From positions 1 to 36,544 of the forward strand of contig JAGPMK010000021.1 of the NCBI GenBank assembly GCA_018052995.1: 36,544 nt of DNA. Reading direction: 5' to 3'. The notes under the pieces are model-generated. The model searched no databases. It had not been told where the DNA came from and was given only the letters and a program-made list of their open reading frames with translations. A program made the position numbers and the translations under genes. The DNA comes from Syntrophorhabdales bacterium (GTDB lineage Bacteria; Desulfobacterota; Syntrophorhabdia; Syntrophorhabdales; Syntrophorhabdaceae). Within the stretch, counting starts at the first letter, position 1, and each line of letters begins with the position of its first letter. Positions 7,990 through 16,314 of this stretch are shown here, one piece after another.

Positions 7990-8507
7990 GCCAACATCCT
8001 TTTATAGTGTTCTCTCCATCTATTGAAGATGGATACAATATCAGAACCTGCATAATCAGGATATGTCCATTCAAGAGGTTTATAGCCCCCTTTTTTATAT
8101 ATAAGTGTTAGATCCCCATAGATACCACTACCCATATATACCCTATGGGTGTAGTTTTTTGTTGTGGCAAGGATTATATTCTCAAGAGAGATATAGCCAG
8201 GGTCAATATTAACCTGTCTTTTTTCTTCTGTTGAGAGGTCTTTTTCTATGGCATTAGTTTTTAATTTTGTCTCAATAAGGCAATCCCTTCCTACGAGGGA
8301 GCCAAAGAGGACAAAGATGCGGTAGAGTTCCATACCCATCTCTTCTGAATAATAGTCAGTATGGTTGAATGGTATCTTCATGGTCTTTTCAGAGATTCTT
8401 CCTATTTTTTCTTCGAGTATATTTAGGATATTACTGAGTGTATGCTCATTATTATAGATTATGCTCGCAAAAAGCATAACAGGTTTGGGTATCTTTATGT
8501 CCCCCAT
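7986..8507 (-). CDS. DUF4416 family protein
   Basis: 173 aa. Conserved features of DUF4416 are visible: KPVMLFASIIYNNE at the N-terminus, PFNHTDYYSEEMG, NIDPGYISLENIILATTKN, and a C-terminal WTYPDYA. The function is unknown; the family is common in Desulfobacterota, Nitrospirota and thermophiles. Both ends overlap neighbours (13 bp with tlyA, 4 bp with yicC), so it is co-translated with rRNA methylation and RNA/nucleotide genes. A role near translation or envelope functions is only guilt by association. Confidence 0.9.
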   Translation of the reverse strand: MGDIKIPKPVMLFASIIYNNEHTLSNILNILEEKIGRISEKTMKIPFNHTDYYSEEMGMELYRIFVLFGSLVGRDCLIETKLKTNAIEKDLSTEEKRQVNIDPGYISLENIILATTKNYTHRVYMGSGIYGDLTLIYKKGGYKPLEWTYPDYAGSDIVSIFNRWREHYKRMLA

Positions 8508-9226
8508 ATGATAAAAAACTCCCTATTTTTTTTCTGTCTGTCTCTGGGTGCCTCAACAGTATCCACTGGTATAATACCGAGGCTTGACCCAAATTCTTTT
8601 ATATCATCTATAACATCTGAGAGCTTTTTTTCATCTCTTACGATCCCGCCCTTTCCCACCTTATATCTCCCTACCTCGAACTGAGGCTTTACAAGGGAAA
8701 TAATGACGCCACCTCTGTTGAGCAATGGGATAGCAGCAGGCAGTATCTTTTTAAGGGAAATAAAGGAGACATCGATAGTGACAAGATCAACCTTTTCACC
8801 TATGTCATTGGGCCTTAGATATCTTGCATTAATACCCTCTTTGACGATCACGTCTCTATTGCCTCTTAATCTTTCATGGAGCTGGTTTGTGCCCACATCT
8901 ATGGCATATACACAGGATGCCCCATACTGAAGGAGGCAATCTGTAAAACCGCCTGTTGATGAGCCTATATCCACTGCCTTTTTACCTGATACATCGATCC
9001 TGCATTCCTTAAGAACCTTTTCAAGCTTAACGCCCCCATAGCTTACATAGGGGATTGGGTGACCCTTTATCTCAATATCAGCGTCATCAGGGACCTTTAT
9101 GTCTGATTTCAATATCCTCCTATTATCAATAAAAACCTCACCAGCCATAATCAATATCTTTGCCTTTTCCCTTGACTCTGTTATACCTCTTTTTGCAAGG
9201 ACTATATCTATTCTTTCTTTAACCAC
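8495..9226 (-). CDS. tlyA: TlyA family 2'-O rRNA methyltransferase
   Basis: 243 aa. An N-terminal S4 RNA-binding domain (ERIDIVLAKRGITESREKAK, about 1-60) is joined to an FtsJ/RrmJ-like methyltransferase domain with SAM motif VDIGSSTGGFTDCLLQYGA. TlyA proteins methylate ribose of 16S and/or 23S rRNA; older annotations call them haemolysin A. The start is GTG with AAGGAG upstream, overlapping the dxs 3' end by 19 bp. The neighbourhood dxs-tlyA is widely conserved. Confidence 0.95.
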   Translation of the reverse strand: MVKERIDIVLAKRGITESREKAKILIMAGEVFIDNRRILKSDIKVPDDADIEIKGHPIPYVSYGGVKLEKVLKECRIDVSGKKAVDIGSSTGGFTDCLLQYGASCVYAIDVGTNQLHERLRGNRDVIVKEGINARYLRPNDIGEKVDLVTIDVSFISLKKILPAAIPLLNRGGVIISLVKPQFEVGRYKVGKGGIVRDEKKLSDVIDDIKEFGSSLGIIPVDTVEAPRDRQKKNREFFIIWGT

Positions 9227-11073
9227 TTCAGGATTCTCCTTGATATACCCTCGGTGTCCACGCCTATACTTTTTCTCAGTGTCTTCTGTGAGCCATGGGG
9301 TAAAAACATGTCAGGGATTCCAATCCTTTTTACCGGCACCTCTATCCCTATATCGGATAAGACCTCTAAGACACCGCTTCCAAATCCTCCAACAATGGTA
9401 TTCTCCTCCACAGTGACTATTTTTTTTGTCCTTTTTGCTACATCTGTTATTAGTTCCATATCCATAGGTTTTATAAATCTTCCATTAACAACTGTGCATT
9501 CTATATAATTTTCATGGAGTATCTGGGCTGCCTCAAGTGAAGGATAGACAGTATTACCAGATGCTATTATTGCCAGGTCATCTCCTTTTCTGAGGACCTC
9601 CCATACCCCTATTGGAATCTCCGTAAATTCCTTATCTATGGCAACACCCTGGGCATCGCCCCTTGGATAACGGATCGCCACAGGCCTGCTGTACCTGTAT
9701 GACGAATATAACATATGTCTGAATTCATTTTCATCCTTAGGGCTCATGATTATTATATTTGGTATATGACGGAAATAAGAGAGGTCAAAGGCGCCATGAT
9801 GGGTAGGACCATCCTGACCTACTATGCCGCTTCTGTCAACAGCAAACACTACAGGAAGACCCTGAAGACATACATCAAGGATAATCTGGTCATATGCCCT
9901 CTGAAGAAAGGTGGAGTAGATGGCAACAAAAGGCCTCATGCCCCCCAGGGCAAGGGCAGCGGCAAATGTTACACCATGCTGCTCGGCAATGCCGATGTCA
10001 TAAAATCTATCAGGAAAAGTGTTTGAAAACCTGTCAAGGCCTGTTCCCAGTCCCATGGCAGCGGTTATGGCAACAATCCTATTGTCCATTCTAGCGAGTT
10101 CTATAATAGTGTCGCCAAATATGTCTGTGTATGTGCTGGAGCCTGTTTTTTTTGAATTTCCTGTATCTATCTCAAAGGTGGATATACCATGAAAGCGTGA
10201 TGGATCATCCTCTGCATAAACATAACCCTTACCTTTTTTTGTCACTATATGGATGAGGATAGGGCCATTCAATTTTTTTATATTTTTCAGGGTATCTATG
10301 AGATATGTAAGATTGTGACCATCTACAGGTCCAAAATATTGAAAGCCCAATTCCTCAAATAATATCCCTGGGGTAACAAAACCCTTGATAGATTCCTCTA
10401 CGTGTTTTGCTGCCTTATATACCTTGCCCCCCAAGGCAGGGATGTTTTTTAGCATGTTTTTTATCTCCTCCCTGGCCCTGGTAACAAATTCGCCTGTCAT
10501 TATCCTGTTTAGATAGGATGAAAGGGCACCAATGTTTTTAGATATCGACATCTCATTATCATTTAGAATGACAATGATATCGCTTTTAAGATGCCCTGCG
10601 TGATTTAATGCCTCAAATGCCATGCCCCCTGTCAAAGACCCATCGCCAATGACGGTGATTATCTTATAGTTTTCCATTTTTTTCTTTTTTGCCTCTGCAA
10701 GACCTACGGCAATAGAGATGGAGTTACTAGCATGGCCTGTATTGAATACATCGTATTCACTCTCCTGTCTTGACGGAAATCCACATATCCCGCAATCCTG
10801 TCTTAGCGTATGGAACATATCCCTCCTACCTGTCAATATCTTATGGGCATAGCATTGATGTCCCACATCCCATATTATCTTATCTGACGGCGTGTTAAAG
10901 ACATAATGGAGGGCAATGGTAAGCTCTACCACCCCAAGACTTGAAGACAGATGTCCTCCTGTCTTTGAAACAGTATCTATTATTAGCTGTCTTATCTCCT
11001 CTGAGAGACTAGACAGCTCAGGTATGGTAAATTCTCTTAAATCTGCTGGCAGATTGATTTTTTCAAGATACAT
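9208..11073 (-). CDS. dxs: 1-deoxy-D-xylulose-5-phosphate synthase
   Basis: 621 aa, usual length. It condenses pyruvate and glyceraldehyde-3-phosphate to DXP with thiamine diphosphate, the first step of the MEP isoprenoid pathway. Motifs: TGGHLSSSLGVVELT (N-terminal His), DVGHQCYAHK, thiamine-diphosphate motif GDGSLTGGMAFEALNHAG (143-160), IGIAEQHGVTFAAALAL with the catalytic Glu, and DRSGIVGQDGPTHHG. The start ATG overlaps the ispA stop by one base (TAATG), so the two isoprenoid genes are translationally coupled. Confidence 0.98.
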   Translation of the reverse strand: MYLEKINLPADLREFTIPELSSLSEEIRQLIIDTVSKTGGHLSSSLGVVELTIALHYVFNTPSDKIIWDVGHQCYAHKILTGRRDMFHTLRQDCGICGFPSRQESEYDVFNTGHASNSISIAVGLAEAKKKKMENYKIITVIGDGSLTGGMAFEALNHAGHLKSDIIVILNDNEMSISKNIGALSSYLNRIMTGEFVTRAREEIKNMLKNIPALGGKVYKAAKHVEESIKGFVTPGILFEELGFQYFGPVDGHNLTYLIDTLKNIKKLNGPILIHIVTKKGKGYVYAEDDPSRFHGISTFEIDTGNSKKTGSSTYTDIFGDTIIELARMDNRIVAITAAMGLGTGLDRFSNTFPDRFYDIGIAEQHGVTFAAALALGGMRPFVAIYSTFLQRAYDQIILDVCLQGLPVVFAVDRSGIVGQDGPTHHGAFDLSYFRHIPNIIIMSPKDENEFRHMLYSSYRYSRPVAIRYPRGDAQGVAIDKEFTEIPIGVWEVLRKGDDLAIIASGNTVYPSLEAAQILHENYIECTVVNGRFIKPMDMELITDVAKRTKKIVTVEENTIVGGFGSGVLEVLSDIGIEVPVKRIGIPDMFLPHGSQKTLRKSIGVDTEGISRRILKWLKKE

Positions 11074-11957
11074 TAGACAGACCTGTTGCCAATAAACCTT
11101 GCAATCTCTTTGAGTATAATTGATTTTTCCCCAAGAAAACCTATTGATTCAAGAGCCTCTTCAATAAGCTGCTCTAGCTTTATCTTTGATGCGGCTATGC
11201 CATAGTGTTTTATATATGTCTGTTTGCCTGTGTCTTTCTTAAGCCTTTTACCTACTAGCGTCTCATCGCCCTCGGCATCGAGTATATCATCCATAATCTG
11301 GAATGCTAGGCCGATACAATCCCCATATTTTGTAAAATGCTTTAATTCTCGTGCCTTGGCGCCTCCCATTATTGCCCCAATCCTCACAGATGCCCTGATC
11401 AGTGCTGTTGTCTTATGCATATGGATATAATTAAGTATATTTTTTGTCCCCTCTTTCCCCTCATAAAGCACATCCATTACCTGTCCACCTACCATCCCAT
11501 TAGCACCTGCTGCAGTGGCTATCTCATATACTGATTGACTTAGTAGCCTAGGCCTTATCCTATAGGTATATCTTGTATCGGTTATTATCCTGAATGCCTC
11601 AGTGAGAAGGGCATCACCGGCAAGGATAGCCACAGCATCGCCAAACACCTTATGGCATGTAGGTCTTCCCCGTCTTATGTCATCATTATCAAGGCTTGGC
11701 AGGTCATCGTGTATAAGGGAATAGGTATGGATCATCTCTATAGCGCATGCAATGGGAAGGAGATCATCGCTTTGTTTTCCCATTACCTCGCATGCTGCTA
11801 TGGCAAGGATAGGCCTTATCCTCTTTCCATTGGAAAAGAGCATGTATTCCATAGCATCCCTTAAGACCCCCGGGGTAGAACTAAAGGAAACAAATATATC
11901 CTTCAATACATTTTCGATGACTATTCTTTTTTCATGGAGAAAGCCTAATAGCTCCAT
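11073..11957 (-). CDS. ispA: Polyprenyl (farnesyl/geranylgeranyl) diphosphate synthase
   Basis: 294 aa trans-isoprenyl diphosphate synthase. First aspartate-rich motif DDLPSLDND (84-92), GKRIRPIL substrate motif (44-51), and second aspartate-rich motif QIMDDILD with nearby GDETLVGK. It makes C15 or C20 diphosphates for undecaprenyl phosphate and quinone side chains from products of the pathway started by dxs. It sits between xseB and dxs with one-base TAATG overlaps on both sides, the classic xseB-ispA-dxs operon. Chain length cannot be fixed from the sequence alone. Confidence 0.95.
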   Translation of the reverse strand: MELLGFLHEKRIVIENVLKDIFVSFSSTPGVLRDAMEYMLFSNGKRIRPILAIAACEVMGKQSDDLLPIACAIEMIHTYSLIHDDLPSLDNDDIRRGRPTCHKVFGDAVAILAGDALLTEAFRIITDTRYTYRIRPRLLSQSVYEIATAAGANGMVGGQVMDVLYEGKEGTKNILNYIHMHKTTALIRASVRIGAIMGGAKARELKHFTKYGDCIGLAFQIMDDILDAEGDETLVGKRLKKDTGKQTYIKHYGIAASKIKLEQLIEEALESIGFLGEKSIILKEIARFIGNRSV

Positions 11958-12178
11958 TACCCCTCTTCCTGAGAAAAAGGCCTCTTCTCTATTGTCCCAT
12001 CTTCTTTCTTTATCAATATCTCGACCTTTTTTTCTATTTCATCAAGTCTCTTGGACAGCTCTTTTGTTAATTGAAGTCCCTCTCTGAAGATATTAAGGGC
12101 CTCATCAAGGGGGATATTCCCCTCATCAAGGGTTCTTACAATTGACTCAAGTTTTTTAAGACCTTCCTCGAACTTCAT
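11957..12178 (-). CDS. xseB: Exodeoxyribonuclease VII small subunit
   Basis: 73 aa. MKFEEGLKKLESIVRTLDEGNIPLDEALNIFREG is the XseB signature: two helices that bundle around the large subunit XseA, degrading single-stranded DNA ends. xseA is not in the window. It is the first gene of the minus-strand operon. The sigma-70 promoter lies so close that the start codon falls within about two bases of the predicted transcript end, suggesting leaderless translation. Confidence 0.95.
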   Translation of the reverse strand: MKFEEGLKKLESIVRTLDEGNIPLDEALNIFREGLQLTKELSKRLDEIEKKVEILIKKEDGTIEKRPFSQEEG

Positions 12179-12186
12179 AGGTGTTT

Positions 12187-12215
12187 ATTATAAAATTTAA
12201 ATTCCCTGTTTTCAA
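12187..12215 (-). promoter_or_regulatory. Near-consensus sigma-70 promoter of the xseB-rpoZ operon
   Basis: On the minus strand TTGAAA (12215-12210), a 17-bp spacer, and TATAAT (12192-12187). The xseB ATG begins eight bases after the -10 box, leaving a leader of roughly zero to two bases if initiation is at the standard distance. Confidence 0.8.
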
Positions 12216-12369
12216 GCATTTAGTTTTGATATACCTTGGGCTTATTTCTATCTGTATTTTTATAATGGTGCCAGAAACAACAGTGTTTATTTTTTCCCAG
12301 TAGTAGCGGCAATTACCCATTATCCCTGGATGATTAATTATACGCTAATCTGGTTATACATACAAAATT

Positions 12370-13092
12370 TTACCTTGCCTCTACAATAGTTTTTACCATC
12401 TTTATCAGGACATTGGAATGGGGATTCTTTACGCTATTTTCCATAATTATATCTGAGGGCAATACATCTTTACCATAATATGCCTTATTCCAATCATGCC
12501 GTGCCTTGATAAAGGCTCCCTCAAGCGATATGCCGCCATATACGCCTTTTGACATGGCAAAGGTTATTATATCGGCGCTTATATTGGCTGTAGAGGCATC
12601 AATACCTACACCTACAGGGCCCATGGCTATACCTATATCAGCACCAAGCTTTATGCTGCTTGAGAGCATGGCGGATATACCCCTTTCAGACATAATAAGC
12701 ATGACGATCTCAGCAGCCTCGCCTCCTATCTGAAGCCCGAAGCTCGCCTCACCTATAGTATAGAAAGCAGGGCCTTTCCATGTCTCTGTTTTTTTATCAT
12801 GAACAACAAGGACACCACTACCCCCAGATGCACCAAAAATTATTGCGCCTTTTAATATCTGGGGGGCAATAAATATCCCTCTTGCCTTTTTTGCAAGCCC
12901 CCTAAACCCCTCCATCTCCCTTGCCTTGTAAAAATTTTCAAGGGTAAAGCGCGCCTTTTCCACAAGCTGGGTTGTCTCAGCCAAATCATCCCCATAGACT
13001 TTTTTGGCATCTATAAGGGACGAGATAAGCGCTATAAAAAAAATAATTGCGGTAATAATTGATACGCGGGTTCTCATATAAGGTATTTTCAT
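12370..13092 (-). CDS. SYLF domain lipid-binding protein (Ysc84/DUF500)
   Basis: 240 aa with an N-terminal signal or membrane anchor (VSIITAIIFFIALISSLIDA, about 9-28). The rest matches the SYLF fold: AKKARGIFIAPQILKGAIIFGASGG, the GPAFYTIGEASFGLQIGGEAAEIVML segment, GVGIDAS and YGGISLEGAF. Eukaryotic SYLF proteins bind phosphoinositides and actin; bacterial members are exported and of unknown function. It stands alone, about 190 bp upstream of xseB in the same direction, and a spaced AGGAGGAAGAGG purine tract precedes ATG 13092. A structural role at the envelope is an inference. Confidence 0.88.
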   Translation of the reverse strand: MKIPYMRTRVSIITAIIFFIALISSLIDAKKVYGDDLAETTQLVEKARFTLENFYKAREMEGFRGLAKKARGIFIAPQILKGAIIFGASGGSGVLVVHDKKTETWKGPAFYTIGEASFGLQIGGEAAEIVMLIMSERGISAMLSSSIKLGADIGIAMGPVGVGIDASTANISADIITFAMSKGVYGGISLEGAFIKARHDWNKAYYGKDVLPSDIIMENSVKNPHSNVLIKMVKTIVEAR

Positions 13093-13324
13093 ATCCTCTT
13101 CCTCCTGTGGCTTCTTATTCTTTTATTCCATGAAATACTTACCAATCGGTGAATTTATTTTCCTGTCCACATCCTAACTCTTTAGGATGACCGCAGCAGC
13201 CTTTCATTGTCAGCGTCTTTTTGCATTATTTATAAGATAGGAATTAGCATTTTTCCATAAAGGCATCCTTTATGAAGATTGGTAAAAAATGACCTCCTAC
13301 CTGGTTTTCTATGGTCATGCATGT

Positions 13325-13711
13325 TTACTCTTTGTCACCGATAAGGGGTAGAACCTTATTAATATGAAAAAAAACAAGATATCTCTTTTCATCCTTCTGA
13401 TCCTCGGGGGTTTTATATGTTTTTCTCCATCTTATCTTCTCTATTGCCTGAGGGTCTGTTTCCTCTTTTATCTTGGTAAGATAGAGCCTTTTGCCAGCAA
13501 ATTTTTCCCCTGATTCCATGAAAAGATATGCCGCATGGGGATTAGTCTTTAAGTTTTCATGGGTTAGCCTTTCGGTCATTATATATGCTATTGTCTCTTC
13601 ATCAATAAAATGCGGTCTTGAATATACTGCCACATCAACCAAGCCATTTGAATCTGCTGTTGCAAGAACGCCTCTACCCTGGGTATTTTCAAAATATTCA
13701 CTTATTTTCAT
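13325..13711 (-). CDS. Pyridoxamine 5'-phosphate oxidase-like FMN-binding protein
   Basis: 128 aa split-barrel protein. GRGVLATADSNGLVDVAVYSRPHFID and TERLTHENLKTNPHAAYLFMESG are typical of PNPOx-like general stress (GS26-type) proteins that bind FMN or F420. The substrate-specific region of true PdxH is missing and the protein is short, so vitamin B6 synthesis is unlikely; a flavin reductase or stress role is more probable. AGGAGG lies seven bases before ATG. It is monocistronic, with 341 bp upstream containing the divergent Zra-like promoter region. Confidence 0.85.
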   Translation of the reverse strand: MKISEYFENTQGRGVLATADSNGLVDVAVYSRPHFIDEETIAYIMTERLTHENLKTNPHAAYLFMESGEKFAGKRLYLTKIKEETDPQAIEKIRWRKTYKTPEDQKDEKRYLVFFHINKVLPLIGDKE

Positions 13712-13891
13712 TGGTATCCTCCTGATTTTAAATTTTTAATAATAACTCTTTAACACAATGTTTGCGCCTTTTAAGCTATATTATTTTTCTGGTTTTTTAT
13801 GTGGCTTTACATAGATAATTTTAAAAAAAAAATTTTGATACTACAATGGAAAAATATAAGGTCCTAAAACAATGAAAAGGTTTTAATTTTC

Positions 13892-13934
13892 GACAATATT
13901 GTCTAATCAAAATTTTTTGTTCGACAATATTGTC
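13892..13934. promoter_or_regulatory. Paired 12-bp palindromes, probable response-regulator sites
   Basis: GACAATATTGTC occurs twice (13892-13903 and 13923-13934), each a perfect palindrome preceded by TTCG or TTTTC. Centres are 31 bp apart (about three helical turns) and lie about 124 and 93 bp upstream of the predicted sigma-54 start point. They are the best candidate sites for the NtrC-type regulator encoded at 16315. Confidence 0.7.
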
Positions 13935-13996
13935 CTTTAAGATTTTATTTTTTTAGAAAAGTAAAATATTTCAATGTGTTATAAATATCATGGACG

Positions 13997-14012
13997 TGGC
14001 ATAGACCTTGCA
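13997..14012 (+). promoter_or_regulatory. Sigma-54 (-24/-12) promoter of the Spy/ZraP-like gene
   Basis: TGGCATAGACCTTGCA has GG and GC at correct -24/-12 spacing with only C-to-T in the TGGCAC block. Predicted start is near 14022, about 31 bp before the ATG, which has AGGAGG at 14041-14046. Confidence 0.85.
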
Positions 14013-14052
14013 TAAACATTATACAAATAAATAAAATATCAGGAGGCTTAAA

Positions 14053-14532
14053 ATGAGAGGTAAAAGGATTTTGATAGGCATGATGATTTTTATGTTCCTT
14101 GGACTGGCAACAACAGTTTTTGCCTTTGGACCAAGGGGTGGTGGTGGATACAATTATGGAGATTTCTGTAGGATGCACTCAGAGTTGAATCTAAGTAAAG
14201 AGCAATCTGAAAGATTGTGGCAGATTAAGGAAAGGTATAATACAGATACACAGAAGATAAGATACGAGATATTTCAAAAGGGCATTGAACTGAAATCCCT
14301 TTATGCAGATCCAAAGGCAGATAAGACAACCATACTGAACAAACAAAAGGAACTAAATGCCCTGAGAAACAAACTCGATGACAGAAGGGCACAGATGATG
14401 GTCGAGCAGAGAGAGATCCTTACCCCCGAGCAGTTAAATAAGCTTAATCAGTTCATGCCAGGACCTGGTTACAGCAGAATGGGATATGGTAGACCAGGAC
14501 ACGGTAGAGGACCCGGACCATCGGGTTACTGA
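14053..14532 (+). CDS. Periplasmic Spy/ZraP-like metal-stress protein
   Basis: 159 aa with a signal peptide (MRGKRILIGMMIFMFLGLAT, cleaved near FAFG). The mature part is a helical LTXXQ/CpxP-type domain: LNLSKEQSERLWQIKERYNTD, LKSLYADPKADKTTILNKQK and ILTPEQLNKLNQF. Gly/Arg/Pro-rich tails at both ends and a few His could bind metals. ZraP of enterics is a periplasmic zinc-binding chaperone controlled by ZraSR through sigma-54; here a strong sigma-54 promoter precedes the gene and a kinase/NtrC-type regulator pair follows it. Orthology with ZraP is suggested by context; the metal or stress sensed is not known. Confidence 0.85.
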   Translation: MRGKRILIGMMIFMFLGLATTVFAFGPRGGGGYNYGDFCRMHSELNLSKEQSERLWQIKERYNTDTQKIRYEIFQKGIELKSLYADPKADKTTILNKQKELNALRNKLDDRRAQMMVEQREILTPEQLNKLNQFMPGPGYSRMGYGRPGHGRGPGPSGY

Positions 14533-14602
14533 TGACCAATAAAAGGGCAGGTATAAAGATAGAAACCTGTCCCTCCAATACTCTTCAACCCCCTCCTCTT
14601 GG

Positions 14603-14637
14603 ACCCCTGTCTGATTATTATGACAGGGGTTTTTTTG
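14603..14637 (+). terminator. Intrinsic terminator after the ZraP-like gene
   Basis: ACCCCTGTC and GACAGGGGT form a 9-bp perfect stem around a 10-nt loop, followed by seven T. It separates the abundant sigma-54 transcript of the periplasmic protein from the kinase/regulator genes. Confidence 0.9.
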
Positions 14638-14699
14638 AAATCAAGAGAAATAGATGGAATGAATAGAATATTTAGTAAAAAATCTATATAATCGGGGTT

Positions 14700-16286
14700 A
14701 TGGATATCAAAAAAGCAGACAAAAAGACGCTCCTTTTTCTTCCGCTACTGTTTGTTATATTCTTTTTTTTGATTGCCATAACAGGCTTTTTTCAATACAG
14801 GGTTATTAAAAAGAATATGGATGAGCTCCTGAAGAAGGAGGCCGATATAATATTTAATCACCTCAATACTGAGATCGATCAAGGTCTTGAATATCTAAGT
14901 ATAGCTGAAAGGTCACCTTCGCTGGTGCCAAGTGATTTTACCAATATCCTTACCTATGATGAGACTATTATTGGGGATTTATATTATATGCTCAGAAATA
15001 CAGATATCCCTGATCTCGTGAATATCCCTGTCTCAAATATCCTTGTTATGGATAGTGAGGGGAATATAATCACCCAGAAAGGTTCACTAAAGATTCAGAG
15101 ATCAGACACAGATATGCTCTTAAAGAAAAAAAAAGATACCTTTGTAAGGATGTCTGAGAAAAATATGCACTCCCTGACTATGGGGTTAAGGGTTAATGAC
15201 AGGGCTATATTTTTGCGTATTGACAACGATGAATTCAATGCCCTCAGAAAGATATATATTATAAGGGATATAATAGACAGGGAAATCGAGAGGTTTAATA
15301 TAAAGAGGATAACAATATATGATGATCAAGGAAGGGTATATATTGATTCAAATAGCAGGATAAAGGATGGATATCTGGTGTCAAAAAACATAAAGTCAAG
15401 AGTTATACAGGGTTACAGGATGGATATATATCTGTCAAGAGATATTACAGACAGGGTTCTGGACGAGATCACCACCAGTTTTTTTCTTATTCTTTTATCT
15501 CTTATTGTTGTAGGGGGTGTAAGCACGGTTGTAGTCTTTGTGTTCATGGGAAGATATGAGAGGCATATAGAGGATGTCAAGAAAGAGATTGCCCTTAATG
15601 AGAGGCTTATATCCCTTGGCAACCTTGCATCTGGCATGGCACATGAGATAAGAAACCCACTAAATGCCATGAGCCTTTCAATCCAGAGGCTAAAAAGGGA
15701 ATTTGCACCGGTTGGAGAAAAAAAAGAGGAATATGAAAGATTTATAGATATAATGAGAAACGAGATTATCAGGGTTAATAGGATTGTTGAGGAGTTTCTT
15801 TCCTCTATTCGCAATCAGACAGTGTCATCAAGACAAAATCTCTATAGTATCATCGATGAGGTTACTATCATATTGAAGGAGGAGGCTGATTCAAAGGGTA
15901 TTGAGATACACAATCAGGTAGACAGTTCCCTGTATATAGAGTGTCAGAAGGAGAGGCTAAAACAGGCATTTCATAATATAATACTGAACAGTATACAGGC
16001 TATAGAGGCCAGAGGGGTAATAGAGATAAAAGCAATAAAGAGGGAAAGCGAGATAGACATTATAATTAGGGATACCGGCATTGGTATAAAAGAAGAGGAC
16101 ATAGAGAGTATCTTTGACTATTATTATACTACAAAGGATAAGGGTATAGGCCTCGGGCTTGCTATATCCTATCTGATAATAAAGGATCACGGTGGTTCTA
16201 TAAAGGTGAAGAGCAAAGAAGGTGAGGGGACAACATTTATTATTACAATGCCTACTGAGAGAAGAAAGGCAACAGACGGACAATAA
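14700..16286 (+). CDS. Membrane sensor histidine kinase (ZraS-like)
   Basis: 528 aa. Transmembrane segments at about 11-33 and 260-284 flank a ~225-residue periplasmic sensor of CACHE-like character. Then comes a short linker and the HisKA domain with H-box SGMAHEIRNPLNAMSLSIQRL (H315). The HATPase_c domain has N-box FHNIILNSIQAI, G1 IRDTGIGIKEED, and GIGLGLAISYLIIKDHGG. It phosphorylates the NtrC-type regulator 28 bp downstream. The periplasmic domain could monitor metal or the Spy/ZraP-like protein encoded just upstream, as ZraP feeds back on ZraS; that is inference. It follows a strong terminator, so it is expressed separately from that gene. Confidence 0.93.
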   Translation: MDIKKADKKTLLFLPLLFVIFFFLIAITGFFQYRVIKKNMDELLKKEADIIFNHLNTEIDQGLEYLSIAERSPSLVPSDFTNILTYDETIIGDLYYMLRNTDIPDLVNIPVSNILVMDSEGNIITQKGSLKIQRSDTDMLLKKKKDTFVRMSEKNMHSLTMGLRVNDRAIFLRIDNDEFNALRKIYIIRDIIDREIERFNIKRITIYDDQGRVYIDSNSRIKDGYLVSKNIKSRVIQGYRMDIYLSRDITDRVLDEITTSFFLILLSLIVVGGVSTVVVFVFMGRYERHIEDVKKEIALNERLISLGNLASGMAHEIRNPLNAMSLSIQRLKREFAPVGEKKEEYERFIDIMRNEIIRVNRIVEEFLSSIRNQTVSSRQNLYSIIDEVTIILKEEADSKGIEIHNQVDSSLYIECQKERLKQAFHNIILNSIQAIEARGVIEIKAIKRESEIDIIIRDTGIGIKEEDIESIFDYYYTTKDKGIGLGLAISYLIIKDHGGSIKVKSKEGEGTTFIITMPTERRKATDGQ

Positions 16287-16314
16287 TAAAAGCAATAAAG
16301 TTTGGGGATAGTCT

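Noticed and set aside
13945-14178. 77-codon minus-strand frame over the sigma-54 promoter of the ZraP-like gene
   Set aside because: It runs antisense through a promoter, ribosome-binding site and signal peptide and has no protein-like features.
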